From Rhizobiales bacterium Ga0077545 (GTDB taxonomy: Bacteria > Pseudomonadota > Alphaproteobacteria > Rhizobiales > Methylopilaceae): DNA of 64,000 bases. The notes beneath the pieces were generated by a model, which did not search any database, was not told where the DNA came from, and saw only the letters and a program-made list of their open reading frames with translations. The translations under genes and the position numbers were made by a program. Location: positions 124,001 through 188,000 of the forward strand of contig LNEV01000006.1 in the NCBI GenBank assembly GCA_001464335.1. Reading direction: 5' to 3'. This document shows, piece by piece, positions 26,761 through 36,812 of this stretch (the stretch's first letter is position 1; each line of letters opens with the position of its first letter).

Positions 26761-27465
26761 CTAATCCTGCCGGAACACGCCCGCGGGACGGCTTCCGGCG
26801 AAATCGCCAAGCACCGTCTCGCCGCCCACCGCCGTCTGGCCGACCGAGACGAGCACGGAGGTGCCTTCGGGCAGATAGACATCGAGGCGCGAGCCGAAGC
26901 GGATGAGGCCGAAACGGGCGCCGGGGGCGATGATGTCGCCCTCCTTGGCCCAGCAGACGATGCGCCGGGCGATGAGGCCCGCGATCTGCACCACCGCGAC
27001 CTGCCGCTCGCCGGAGGTGACGAGAAGGCTGTTGCGCTCATTGTCCTCGCTGGCCTTGTCGAGATCGGCGTTGAGGAATTTGCCGGGGCGATAGGCGATG
27101 CGGGTGACGGTGCCGCCGACCGGCACGCGGTTCACATGGACGTTAAAGACCGACAGGAACACGGAAATCCGTGGGCGGGGTTCGAGCCCGAGGCCCAGTT
27201 CGGCGGGCGGGACCGCGCGGTCCACCGCCGTCACGATGCCGTCGGCCGGGGACAAAACGAGGTTCGGATCGGCCGGCACGGTGCGGATCGGATCGCGGAA
27301 GAAATAGGCGACATAGACCGTGAGGATGAGCCCGATCCAGCCGAGCGGCTGCCACAGGAGCATCAGCAGCAGCGCGATCACGAAGGCGATGGCGATGAAC
27401 GGATAGCCCTCGCGGTGGACCGGCGGGATGAATTTGCGGATGGAGTCGAAAACGGACGAGATCAT
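26761..27465 (-). CDS. psd: Phosphatidylserine decarboxylase (short type)
   Basis: A 234-residue pyruvoyl enzyme of the shorter, archaeal/alphaproteobacterial type. The catalytic Asp (SPADG, D75), His (NVHVNR, H110) and the Gly-Ser self-cleavage site (RFGSRLD, G191-S192) are all present. Self-cleavage at Ser192 would make the pyruvoyl group on the small subunit. N-terminal hydrophobic segments (about 20-55) anchor it in the inner membrane. It converts phosphatidylserine to phosphatidylethanolamine and is the first gene of the pair with pssA. Confidence 0.95.
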   Translation of the reverse strand: MISSVFDSIRKFIPPVHREGYPFIAIAFVIALLLMLLWQPLGWIGLILTVYVAYFFRDPIRTVPADPNLVLSPADGIVTAVDRAVPPAELGLGLEPRPRISVFLSVFNVHVNRVPVGGTVTRIAYRPGKFLNADLDKASEDNERNSLLVTSGERQVAVVQIAGLIARRIVCWAKEGDIIAPGARFGLIRFGSRLDVYLPEGTSVLVSVGQTAVGGETVLGDFAGSRPAGVFRQD

Positions 27466-27617
27466 GGTTTCCTCGGGTCAGGGGCGCCGAGATAGCACGG
27501 ATGGCGCGTGTCCCGGAAGCTTCGGGCGGGTCTTCCCTTTGTTTTGAACGGGAAGCGGGTCCCACGTGACGACGAAGCTGCTCTGGTTGGGCTCCTGCGG
27601 CACGCTCCTTGCGCTGG

Positions 27618-27648
27618 GTCCCGGATCGGCGCTGCGCTTGTCCGGGAC
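27618..27648. repeat. Intergenic palindromic element, copy 1
   Basis: The 229-base gap between psd and the ABC exporter holds no gene. It contains GTCCCGGA (27618-27625) and TCCGGGAC (27641-27648), an eight-base inverted repeat round a GC-rich loop. The same TCCCGGA/TCCGGGA core recurs in intergenic DNA near 31.9, 33.7 and 36.7 kb. It is a dispersed REP-like family rather than a terminator, since no U-tract follows. Confidence 0.6.
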
Positions 27649-27694
27649 ACGGGCATCCTCATCCTGAGCAGGCGCGGAGATTGGCGGCCTTTCG

Positions 27695-29692
27695 CTACCC
27701 GACCGACCCGGCGGCCACCGCGATGACGGGCGGCTTGTCGAGATGGGGCTCGTCGGCGTCTTCGGGCTCCGCCCCGTCCGACGCGAACTCCCCCTCCTCC
27801 GCCAGAAGCTCGCGGGCCTTGTCGACTTCGCGCTGGCGATTCCACATGCCGGCGTACAGACCGCCCTTCTCGAGAAGCTCCGCATGGGTGCCGCGTTCGG
27901 CGATCTGGCCCACTGCAAGAACGATGATCTCGTCGGCGTTGACGATGGTGGACAGGCGGTGGGCGATGACGAGCGTCGTGCGGCCGCGCGAGACCTGTTC
28001 CAGTTCGTCCTGGATTTCCTTCTCGGTGTAGCTGTCGAGCGCCGAGGTTGCCTCGTCGAGAATGAGGATCGGCGGGCCTTTCAGAACTGTGCGGGCAATG
28101 GCGACGCGCTGCTTTTCGCCGCCCGAGAGCTTCAGACCGCGCTCGCCGACTTCCGTGTCGTAGCCCTTCGGCATGGCGCGGATGAACGTGTCGATCTGCG
28201 CCATCTGCGCGGCACGCTCGATCTCGTCCTCGCTCGCGTCCCAGCGTCCATACCTGATGTTGTAGCGGATCGTGTCGTTGAACAGGACCGTGTCCTGCGG
28301 GACCATGCCGATGGCCTCGCGCAGACTGTGCTGCGTGATATTGCGCACATCCTGACCGTCGATGAGAATGCGGCCCTGCTGGACATCGTAGAAGCGGAAC
28401 AAAAGACGCGAAATCGTGGACTTGCCCGCACCGGACGGGCCGACGATGGCGACCGTCTTTCCGGCGGGGATCTCGAACGAGACGCCCTTCAGAATCTGCC
28501 GTTCCGGATCGTAGGCGAAATGCACGTCCTCGAAGCGCACGCGCCCATCCGTTACGGAAAGTGGCTTCGCGCCCGGCGCATCGCGCACTTCGGGATCTTC
28601 GCCCAGAAGCTTGAACATGGCCTCGATGTCGGTGACGGCCTGCTTGATCTCGCGATAGACCCAGCCCATGAAATTCAGCGGCTGGTAAAGCTGGATCATC
28701 ATGGCGTTGATGAGCACGAAATCGCCGACCGTGTTGTTGCCCGCGCGCACATCCATGACCGCCATGCCCATGCACACCGCAAGGCCGATGGAGAAGATGA
28801 CCGCCTGCCCCGCGTTCAGCCATGAAAGCGATGTGTAGGTCTTGATGGCGGACTTTTCATAGCCCTCCATCGCCCGGTCGAAGCGCGCGGCCTCGCGCTC
28901 CTCGTTGCCGAAATATTTGACCGTCTCGTAATTGAGCAGGCTGTCGATGGCTTTCGAACTTGCGTCCGTGTCCTGATCGTTCATCACGCGGCGTATTGAC
29001 AGACGCCATTCCGAGGCCCGGAAGGTGAACCAGCCGTAGACGAACACCATACCGCAGATGGCCACGACATAGCGCCAGTCGAACTGCCACCACAGGACGC
29101 CGAGGACGAGCACGAATTCGAACAAGGTCGGCATCACCGTCAGCATGGCGGTGCGCGTCAGGGTTTCGATGGCGGTGCGGCCGCGTTCGACGACGCGGGC
29201 AAGGCCGCCGGTGCGGCGCTTCAGGTGAAAGCGCAGGCTGAGGCGGTGGATGTGCTCGAAGACGCGGCGCGCAAGGCGGCGCACCGCATGCATGACGACC
29301 GCCGCTGTGAGGCCGTCTCGAAGCTGGGCCGTGACGACCATGAGGACGCGCCCGAGACCGTACAGCGCGACCATGGCCAAAGGCGCGCCGAGGGCCATCG
29401 CCATCCATGTGGTTTCCGACGCCGGGGCAGCAGCACCTTGCGTGTAGGTCAGCGCATCCGTCGCCCATTTGAACGCATAGGGCACCGCGATGGTGACGAG
29501 CTTGGTCAGCACCAGCATGATGAGCGCGAGCGCGATGCGCAGCTTCAGATCGGGCCGGTCTCCCGGCCACATGAAGGGGCGCAGATCGCGGAAGGCGCGG
29601 AAAAACGCGCTTCCTTCCGCGTTGACGCGCGGCGCGGCGCCAGAATCGGACTGGACGCGCGCCGCAGGCTGCGCGTCGGACGAAGACGACAT
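27695..29692 (-). CDS. Atm1-type ABC exporter (fused membrane and ATPase domains)
   Basis: A 665-residue half-transporter: an N-terminal extension, a six-helix ABC_membrane domain (about 60-350) and one ATPase domain with Walker A GPSGAGKST, signature LKLSGGEKQR, Walker B ILILDEATSALD and the switch His in IAHRLSTI. The membrane domain motif NYETVKYFGNEEREAARFDRAM is characteristic of the mitochondrial Atm1/ABCB7 and bacterial NaAtm1 group, which export glutathione-based sulphur compounds and metal adducts. It acts as a homodimer in the inner membrane. Confidence 0.93.
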   Translation of the reverse strand: MSSSSDAQPAARVQSDSGAAPRVNAEGSAFFRAFRDLRPFMWPGDRPDLKLRIALALIMLVLTKLVTIAVPYAFKWATDALTYTQGAAAPASETTWMAMALGAPLAMVALYGLGRVLMVVTAQLRDGLTAAVVMHAVRRLARRVFEHIHRLSLRFHLKRRTGGLARVVERGRTAIETLTRTAMLTVMPTLFEFVLVLGVLWWQFDWRYVVAICGMVFVYGWFTFRASEWRLSIRRVMNDQDTDASSKAIDSLLNYETVKYFGNEEREAARFDRAMEGYEKSAIKTYTSLSWLNAGQAVIFSIGLAVCMGMAVMDVRAGNNTVGDFVLINAMMIQLYQPLNFMGWVYREIKQAVTDIEAMFKLLGEDPEVRDAPGAKPLSVTDGRVRFEDVHFAYDPERQILKGVSFEIPAGKTVAIVGPSGAGKSTISRLLFRFYDVQQGRILIDGQDVRNITQHSLREAIGMVPQDTVLFNDTIRYNIRYGRWDASEDEIERAAQMAQIDTFIRAMPKGYDTEVGERGLKLSGGEKQRVAIARTVLKGPPILILDEATSALDSYTEKEIQDELEQVSRGRTTLVIAHRLSTIVNADEIIVLAVGQIAERGTHAELLEKGGLYAGMWNRQREVDKARELLAEEGEFASDGAEPEDADEPHLDKPPVIAVAAGSVG

Positions 29693-29786
29693 GAATCGAG
29701 GCCCTGAATCTGTGAGTTCAGGGCCTCATATAGGAGCGCGGCGCGGAAATCGCGAGACCTGCCAGAGGCAGACGTGCCCGACGGGC

Positions 29787-31124
29787 CTATTTGCCCGGCA
29801 TCACGAAGACCTGGCCGGGATAGATGCGATCCGGATCGCGGATCTGATCTGTGTTGGCGTCGTAGATGGTCGAGAAGCGCACGCCCTCGCCATAGGCGCG
29901 GCGGCTGATGCGCCACAGGCTGTCGCCGCGCTTTACCGTGACCGTGCCGAGTTCGCGCACGACCGGGTTTGCGGCCTGATCGGCGGGGCTCGCCGCCGGC
30001 TGCGGCGCGGACGCGGTGGCGGCAGGTGCGGACGGCGTGCCGGGCGCCGTTTCCGGCGTGGCTGCCGGAGCCGGTGCGGCGGGAGCCGAGGGCGCGGACG
30101 CCGAGGGAACCGACGACGGCGACGGCGCCTGCGGCATGGCCGGAGAGGACGTGGACGGAACCGGGGCTGCGGGTGCGGCCGGGGAGGACGGTGCGGCGGC
30201 CAGTTCCGAGGGCATGTCGGACGTGAACGGCACTTCGGCGCGCGCGATGACCTTGCCCGCCGGATCGACCTGATCGACCCGGATCGTGTAATCGCCCGTG
30301 GTCAGCCCCTTCTCGATGGTGAGCGACCAGCGGCCGTCCGCTCCGATCTGCGCTTCCGACAGAGGCGTGTCGTTCAGATAGATGATGGCCTTCGACCCCG
30401 ACGGGCCCGTGCCCTGCACGAACAGGCGCCCGCCCGCCGCCTCGACCGCGCCGACGCGCAGAGGCTGCTGCGGATTTGCGATTTGGGGCGTCGCGCCCGG
30501 CACATCCGGCACCGTGCCCGCCGAGGGACCGGACGGCGCACCGGCCTGGACCACCTGCGAGGGCTTGCCCGGCTCGCCGACGACGACCAGCACTTCGCTT
30601 TGCCCGGTCTGCGGCACCGAAACGGTGACAGCCTGAGTGGACGCGGAATCCGATGTCTTCAGCGTGAGTTCGTGGTTTCCCGGCTGAAGCGGCGGCGGCA
30701 TCAGGACGAATTCGCCCTGCTCGTTCGCGATGGTGCGGCCGATGACCGTGCCGTTCGACAGCAATTGGACCTCTCCGCCCGGCACGGTGCGCCCGGCGAT
30801 GACGGCGGACCCGTTCGGCTCGACGCGCACCACATCGAAACTGGGGCGCGTGCCGCTCGGCGCGGCAGGCGTTGCTTCCGCGGGCTGAGCCTCGGGCTGA
30901 ACCTTGGCGGGGGCCTCTTTCGGGGTTTCGGGCGCGGGAGCTTCGGCCAGCGGCGCAGGGGCGCTCGTGGCAGGTGGAGTTTCAGGCTGGGGCGCGGGAG
31001 ACATCGCGGCGGGCGGTGGTGGCGCCTCGGCCTCGCGCTCCATGACCTCGCGACGCAGGAAAACACCCACAAGAATGGCCAAAACAATGACCATGCCGAA
31101 AACGGCCAGACGACGCGCAGTCAT
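29787..31124 (-). CDS. LysM-domain protein with Pro/Ala-rich linkers, membrane anchored
   Basis: The ATG at 31124 has GGGGAG eight bases upstream and gives 445 residues; longer starts lack this. One N-terminal helix (LAVFGMVIVLAILVGVF) anchors the protein. Two long Pro/Ala-rich low-complexity linkers separate an Ig-like/carboxypeptidase-regulatory-like middle region (VEPNGSAVIAGRTVPGGEVQLLSNGTVIG; WSLTIEKGLTTGDYTIRVDQVD). The C-terminus is one LysM domain (VKRGDSLWRISRRAYGEG to IYPGQVFVMPGK) that would bind peptidoglycan. It probably acts at the cell wall; the precise role is unknown. Confidence 0.88.
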   Translation of the reverse strand: MTARRLAVFGMVIVLAILVGVFLRREVMEREAEAPPPPAAMSPAPQPETPPATSAPAPLAEAPAPETPKEAPAKVQPEAQPAEATPAAPSGTRPSFDVVRVEPNGSAVIAGRTVPGGEVQLLSNGTVIGRTIANEQGEFVLMPPPLQPGNHELTLKTSDSASTQAVTVSVPQTGQSEVLVVVGEPGKPSQVVQAGAPSGPSAGTVPDVPGATPQIANPQQPLRVGAVEAAGGRLFVQGTGPSGSKAIIYLNDTPLSEAQIGADGRWSLTIEKGLTTGDYTIRVDQVDPAGKVIARAEVPFTSDMPSELAAAPSSPAAPAAPVPSTSSPAMPQAPSPSSVPSASAPSAPAAPAPAATPETAPGTPSAPAATASAPQPAASPADQAANPVVRELGTVTVKRGDSLWRISRRAYGEGVRFSTIYDANTDQIRDPDRIYPGQVFVMPGK

Positions 31125-31294
31125 GATCTCAACTCCCCGCCCCCGGCGCCATCCGGGCGGCACCCGAATATCGCCACTGTTCCCGCGTTGATTTCCGGGA
31201 GCGTCACGATCACGTGGCAGAATGGCAAATGCAACCCCAGTTAAGGTTTTAGGGCTCTAATGAGCCGAGAAAACAAAGGGAAAGAACAAGAAGA

Positions 31295-31912
31295 ATGGGA
31301 CTTATCAAATCGGTCTGTGTCTATTGCGGCTCCGGGCTGGGCCGCGATCCCCGTCATGAAGCAGATGCACGAACACTTGGGGGTATCCTCGGGGAGAACG
31401 ATGTGTCGCTCGTCTACGGCGGCGGCGGCAACGGCCTTATGGGAACCGTCGCACGGGGGGTCCTCGACGCCGGGGGCCACGTCACCGCGATCATTCCGGA
31501 ATTCCTCGTCAACCGCGAGAGCATGCTGCAGGACGCGCAGGAGCACATCGTCGTCGAGGACATGCACACCCGCAAACGCCTGATGTTCGAAAAGGCGGAC
31601 GCGTTCGTCGCGCTGCCGGGCGGCATCGGCACGCTGGAAGAACTGGTCGAACAGCTCACCTGGGCGCAGCTCGGACGGCACCGCAAGCCGATCCTGATCG
31701 CCAATTTCAACGGCTACTGGGAACCGCTTCTGGCGATGCTCGAACACATGACGGCGCATGCCTTCATCCGCGAAAGCCTGTGGGTGCCCTACCTTATCGC
31801 CGACCGCGTCGAGGATGTGCTGCCCATGCTGGAAAACGCGGCGGCGGATGTGCTCGATTCCGGCGAGCTGCCGAAGCGTTCGGTGGCCGGGACGCCGCTC
31901 GGAAAGATGTGA
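31295..31912 (+). CDS. LOG-family protein (TIGR00730; cytokinin riboside 5'-monophosphate phosphoribohydrolase family)
   Basis: A 205-residue Rossmann-fold protein. The family signatures are VYGGGGNGLMGTVARG near 40 and LPGGIGTLEELVEQLTWAQLG near 106, the PGGxGTxxE motif that binds nucleoside monophosphate. Plant and actinobacterial members release free cytokinin bases from riboside monophosphates; many bacterial members hydrolyse nucleotides and the true role is uncertain. It is divergent from the LysM gene and convergent with cimA. Confidence 0.92.
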   Translation: MGLIKSVCVYCGSGLGRDPRHEADARTLGGILGENDVSLVYGGGGNGLMGTVARGVLDAGGHVTAIIPEFLVNRESMLQDAQEHIVVEDMHTRKRLMFEKADAFVALPGGIGTLEELVEQLTWAQLGRHRKPILIANFNGYWEPLLAMLEHMTAHAFIRESLWVPYLIADRVEDVLPMLENAAADVLDSGELPKRSVAGTPLGKM

Positions 31913-31920
31913 GTACGTCT

Positions 31921-32004
31921 TCCCGGACGTGCGCAGCACGATCCGGGATCGCCATCCTCTTTTTGCCCGGAACGATCCTGGACAATCGCTGCGCGATTTC
32001 CGGG
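31921..32004. repeat. Intergenic palindromic element, copy 2 (two hairpins)
   Basis: The gap between the convergent LOG and cimA genes holds two hairpins of one family. The first (31921-31948) is TCCCGGA + CGTGC, loop GCA, GCACG + A + TCCGGGA, so it has one unpaired A. The second (31966-32004) uses CCCGGAA and TTCCGGG arms. Position between converging genes suggests a bidirectional stop or a passive repeat. Confidence 0.65.
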
Positions 32005-32017
32005 ATGACGCGGGGGA

Positions 32018-33619
32018 TCAAGGCGCCGGGGCTTCGCTTTTCAGCAGCTTGAACGTCAGCGAATCCACCAAGGCCTGAAAGCTGGCATCTATGATGTTTT
32101 CGGAGACGCCGACCGTCGTCCAGACATCGCCGTTCCCATCGGTGGATTCGATCGTCACGCGCGTCACCGCTTCCGTGCCGCCGTTGAGGATGCGGACCTT
32201 GAAGTCCGTCAGGCGCAGATCGGCGATGAAGGGCTGGTAGATGCCGAGGTCTTTCCGCAGCGCGCCGTCGAGCGCGTTGACGGGGCCATTGCCCTCCGCG
32301 ACCGACATCCGGCTTTCGCCTTTCACGCGCAGCTTCACCACCGCTTCGCAGACCGTGTCCCACGCGCCCTTCCTGTCCTGACGGCGCTCGACCGAGGTGC
32401 GGAAGGTGTCGATGATGAAGTAATCGGGCACGGTGCCGAGCGCACGGCGCGCCAGAAGCTCGAAGCTCGCCGCCGCGCCCTCATAGGCATAGCCCGCATT
32501 CTCGCGCTCCTTCACCTCGTCCAGAAGACGCGCGAGCCTTGGATCGTCCTTGTCGACCTGCATGCCGATGCGCTCCAGCTCGGCCAGGAGGTTCGATTTG
32601 CCGCCCTGATCCGACACCATCAGGCGGCGCTTGTTGCCGATGGCTTCCGGCGGCACATGCTCGTAAGTGCGCGGATCTTTCAGGATGGCCGAGGCGTGGA
32701 TGCCCGCTTTCGTCGCGAACGCATTGACGCCGACATAGGGCGCGTGGCGGTTCGGGTTGCGATTCAGGATTTCGTCGAGAAGGCGAGAGAGCTGGGTGAG
32801 GCTTTTGAGGCTTTCATCCGTGATGCCGATCTCGAACCGGGACCTGTAATCCTCTTTCAGTTTCAGCGTCGGGATGAGCGTGACGAGATTTGTGTTGCCG
32901 CAGCGCTCGCCAAGGCCGTTGAGCGTGCCCTGGATCTGCCGCACGCCCGCATCGACCGCCGCGAGCGCGTTCGCGACCGCGCAGCCGGTGTCGTCGTGCG
33001 CGTGAATGCCGAGCCGGTCGCCGGGTATGTGCGCCGTGACCTCCGACACGATCCGCGAGACTTCGTGCGGGAGCGTGCCGCCATTGGTGTCGCAGAGGAC
33101 GACCCAGCGCGCGCCGGATTCGTGGGCCGCCTTTGCGCAGGCGAGCGCGTAGGCGGGATTGGCCTTGTAGCCGTCGAAGAAATGCTCGCAGTCCACCATT
33201 GTCTCGCGGCCGGAGGCGGTGCCGGCCTCGACAGTTTCGCGGATGGACCGGAGGTTTTCGTCGAGCGTCGTGCCGAGCGCGACCTCGACGTGGTAGTCCC
33301 AGCTCTTGCCGACGAAGCACAGCGCATCGGCATGCGCGGCAAGGACGGTCTGGAGCCCCGGATCGTTCGAGACCGAGCGGCCGGGCCGTTTGGTCATTCC
33401 GAAGGCGGTGACGCGGGCTTTGCCGAAACGGCGCGGTTCGCCGAAAAAGGCGGTGTCGGTGGGGTTCGCGCCGGGATAGCCGCCTTCGATGTAATCCACA
33501 CCGATATCACCGAGCATGCGCGCGACCGTGAGTTTTTCCTCCAGCGCGAAATCGACGCCCGCCGTCTGCTGGCCGTCGCGCAGCGTGGTGTCGAAAAGGT
33601 AGAGGCGTTCGCGTGTCAT
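32018..33619 (-). CDS. cimA: (R)-citramalate synthase (TIGR00977 type)
   Basis: A 533-residue enzyme, the length expected for the longer CimA group. The DRE-TIM barrel starts with LFDTTLRDGQQTAGVDF near residue 8, HAHDDTGCAVAN carries the metal-binding His pair, and a GxGERxGN motif follows (LNGLGERCGNTNL). The C-terminal LeuA-like allosteric domain occupies about 390-520. It condenses pyruvate with acetyl-CoA to citramalate, opening a threonine-independent route to isoleucine. It lies about 110 bases downstream of cysS on the same strand. Confidence 0.93.
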   Translation of the reverse strand: MTRERLYLFDTTLRDGQQTAGVDFALEEKLTVARMLGDIGVDYIEGGYPGANPTDTAFFGEPRRFGKARVTAFGMTKRPGRSVSNDPGLQTVLAAHADALCFVGKSWDYHVEVALGTTLDENLRSIRETVEAGTASGRETMVDCEHFFDGYKANPAYALACAKAAHESGARWVVLCDTNGGTLPHEVSRIVSEVTAHIPGDRLGIHAHDDTGCAVANALAAVDAGVRQIQGTLNGLGERCGNTNLVTLIPTLKLKEDYRSRFEIGITDESLKSLTQLSRLLDEILNRNPNRHAPYVGVNAFATKAGIHASAILKDPRTYEHVPPEAIGNKRRLMVSDQGGKSNLLAELERIGMQVDKDDPRLARLLDEVKERENAGYAYEGAAASFELLARRALGTVPDYFIIDTFRTSVERRQDRKGAWDTVCEAVVKLRVKGESRMSVAEGNGPVNALDGALRKDLGIYQPFIADLRLTDFKVRILNGGTEAVTRVTIESTDGNGDVWTTVGVSENIIDASFQALVDSLTFKLLKSEAPAP

Positions 33620-33630
33620 GACATGGGCTC

Positions 33631-33722
33631 GTCATCCCGGAAAACGCGACGCGTTTGTCCGGGATCGTTCTCCTGCCCGTCGTGAGCGATCCCGGATCGC
33701 GCTTCACGCGTCCGGGATGACG
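33631..33722. repeat. Intergenic palindromic element, copy 3 (nested hairpins)
   Basis: Between cysS and cimA lies TCCCGGA + AAACGCG, loop A, CGCGTTT + G + TCCGGGA (33635-33664), with one unpaired base at the same place as in copy 2. A second hairpin (33690-33717) pairs TCCCGGA with TCCGGGA. The outermost arms GTCATCCCGGA (from 33631) and TCCGGGATGAC (to 33721) also pair, so the whole 92-base unit is itself an inverted repeat. Confidence 0.75.
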
Positions 33723-33731
33723 GCCTTGGTT

Positions 33732-35069
<1,338 letters not shown>

Positions 35070-35355
35070 GAATGATCCGTGCCTTGTGCCGGCCCCGGCA
35101 GTCGCGTCTCTCCAATTCAGTCAGACAGATACGGCCACGGCCAGCTTTGGAGCTAACCGCAAATGATAACGATCCGGCAAATGGTGGATGCGTGGGCCGA
35201 CATGGCGCCGAAATAGGTGGAAGGCCGACGGCCCGTCAAGCCTTGGTCTTTCCCCTCCCTTTCCTCCGCCCCGGCGCCATGCTTCACACTTGCGCCCGAT
35301 TTGGACGGTTTACCCGGGGGTTCTTCGCCCGGCCGATGCGCTATAGATTGGTGTG

Positions 35356-36573
35356 ATGCTGAAAAAGATTCTGGTTCCCGCGCTCGGCGCGCTTTGTCTC
35401 GGTGCCGCGGCGACTTTCGCTCTTGCGCAGCAGGAGCCCGTCTACGCGCCGCCCGGCCAGCCCCAGCCGCAATATCAGCAGCAGCCCCAGTATCAGCAGC
35501 AGCCGCAATATCAGGCCCAGCCGCAGGCCAACCCGGCCTGCGTGCGGCTCGAAAGCCAGCTTGCCTCGCTCGACGCCCAGGGCGGCGCCGACCCGCAGCG
35601 CCAGCAGGTCGAGCAGGCCTACAACAAGCAGCGCGGCCAGATGGACGCCATGATCGCCCGCTCGCGCGGCATGGGCTGCGGCCGCAACTTCCTGTTCGGC
35701 CCCCGCCCGCCCGCCGAATGCCGCGGCCTCGAAGCCCAGATCGACCGTGTGCGCGACCAGGTGGAACGGCTGGAAGACCAGCTGCGCCGCGGCGGCGGCG
35801 ATGCGGGCCTGCGCGAAGCGCGGCGGCGCGACATCATCGCCGCACTCGCCGAGCGCCAGTGCGGCCCGCAATACCAGGCGGCGGCCCCCCAGCAGCGGCA
35901 GCAGCCGCGCGGCGCGGGCGGCCTGTTCGGCATGCTGTTCGGCGATCGCGGCGGCGGCTACCAGCAGAACGCGCCGCAGGATTATGTCGAGGTGCCGCAG
36001 ACCTCGACCTTCCGCACCGTGTGCGTGCGCACCTGCGACGGCTTCTTCTTTCCGGTCAGCTATTCCACGGTGCCCTCGCGCTTCCCGCAGGACGAGAACA
36101 TGTGCCGCCGCACCTGCCCGGGCACGCAGGCCATGATGTTCTCCTACCCCAATCCCGGCGGCACGATGCAGCAGGCGACCTCGCAGGACGGCCAGCCTTA
36201 CACGGCGCTGCCCAACGCCTTCCGCTACCAGACCGAGTTCGTGAAGGATTGCTCGTGCAAGCCCGCGAACATGACCTGGGAGCAGGCGCTCGCGGGCGCC
36301 GAGGACGACAGCGTGCAGCGCGGCGACATCATCGTCGACGAGCAGCGCTCGCGTGCCATGTCGCAGGGCGGAGAGGCGGCGACGCCCGACGAGGCCGCCC
36401 GCGCCGCGCAGGACCAGACCTTCACGAACGAAGGCGTGACCGAGGCGCCCGCCAACACCGACCCGCCGCCCGGCCTCGAAAGCTACGGCACGCAGCCGAC
36501 CGAGCGCACGGCCGTGCCCTATTACGCGCCGCCGCCGCGCCGCGAACAGCCGGTGCATCCGAACTTCCGGTAA
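35356..36573 (+). CDS. DUF2865-domain exported protein
   Basis: From the ATG at 35356 the protein is 405 residues; a GTG one codon earlier is also possible. A signal peptide (about 1-25, ending ATFALAQ) precedes a Gln/Pro-rich stretch, then a helical region with cysteines (RGMGCGRNFLF; PPAECRGLEAQIDRVRDQVERLEDQL). The C-terminal half has a Cys-rich core (TVCVRTCDGFFFPVSYSTVPSRF; MCRRTCPGTQAMMFSYPN; CSCKPANMTWEQAL) that defines DUF2865. The domain is common in Hyphomicrobiales; its function is unknown, probably at the periplasm or cell envelope. Confidence 0.88.
   Translation: MLKKILVPALGALCLGAAATFALAQQEPVYAPPGQPQPQYQQQPQYQQQPQYQAQPQANPACVRLESQLASLDAQGGADPQRQQVEQAYNKQRGQMDAMIARSRGMGCGRNFLFGPRPPAECRGLEAQIDRVRDQVERLEDQLRRGGGDAGLREARRRDIIAALAERQCGPQYQAAAPQQRQQPRGAGGLFGMLFGDRGGGYQQNAPQDYVEVPQTSTFRTVCVRTCDGFFFPVSYSTVPSRFPQDENMCRRTCPGTQAMMFSYPNPGGTMQQATSQDGQPYTALPNAFRYQTEFVKDCSCKPANMTWEQALAGAEDDSVQRGDIIVDEQRSRAMSQGGEAATPDEAARAAQDQTFTNEGVTEAPANTDPPPGLESYGTQPTERTAVPYYAPPPRREQPVHPNFR
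35467..35520 (+). repeat. Three tandem 18-base units encoding Pro-Gln-Tyr-Gln repeats
   Basis: The DUF2865 gene contains three tandem units of 18 bases (35467-35484, 35485-35502, 35503-35520), each encoding PQYQQQ or a close variant. The second and third differ from the first at a few third-codon positions and one Gln-to-Ala change. Such units can expand or contract by slippage and alter the linker after the signal peptide. Confidence 0.8.
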
Positions 36574-36636
36574 CGGCACGGAAGGCGCGCCTGAATGCAC
36601 CTCAAGTCTGTGTCAGGGCCGGGGGAATGAGGCGTT

Positions 36637-36781
36637 TCCCGGACAAGCGCGGTGAAGCCGTGCGCCGATCCGGGACCCAGGAGCGGAGTGCGCCGAAGGC
36701 GCTCTACAAGTAAAGAGCGGCTGCGCGCGTTTGTGCGCTGGGCCCCGGATCGGGCGATGCGCTGCGCGCACGCCGTCCGGG
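36637..36781. repeat. Intergenic palindromic element, copy 4
   Basis: The 239-base gap between the DUF2865 gene and nadE, which converge, carries TCCCGGA (36637-36643) with TCCGGGA (36669-36675) and a second, looser pair CCCGGAT and GTCCGGG ending at 36781. Between them is a GC-rich segment rich in GCGC. No gene is supported in this gap. Confidence 0.6.
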
Positions 36782-36812
36782 TACACAATTCCTCATGCTT
36801 GCTTTCCGGGAT

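Noticed and set aside
27466-27694. Small gene in the psd-ABC exporter gap
   Set aside because: Open frames here are extensions of antisense readings; no start with a ribosome site and no protein-like composition, and the gap is occupied by the palindromic repeat.
35467-35520. CRISPR-like or other array
   Set aside because: The three 18-base units have no spacers and lie inside a reading frame encoding Gln/Pro/Tyr repeats.
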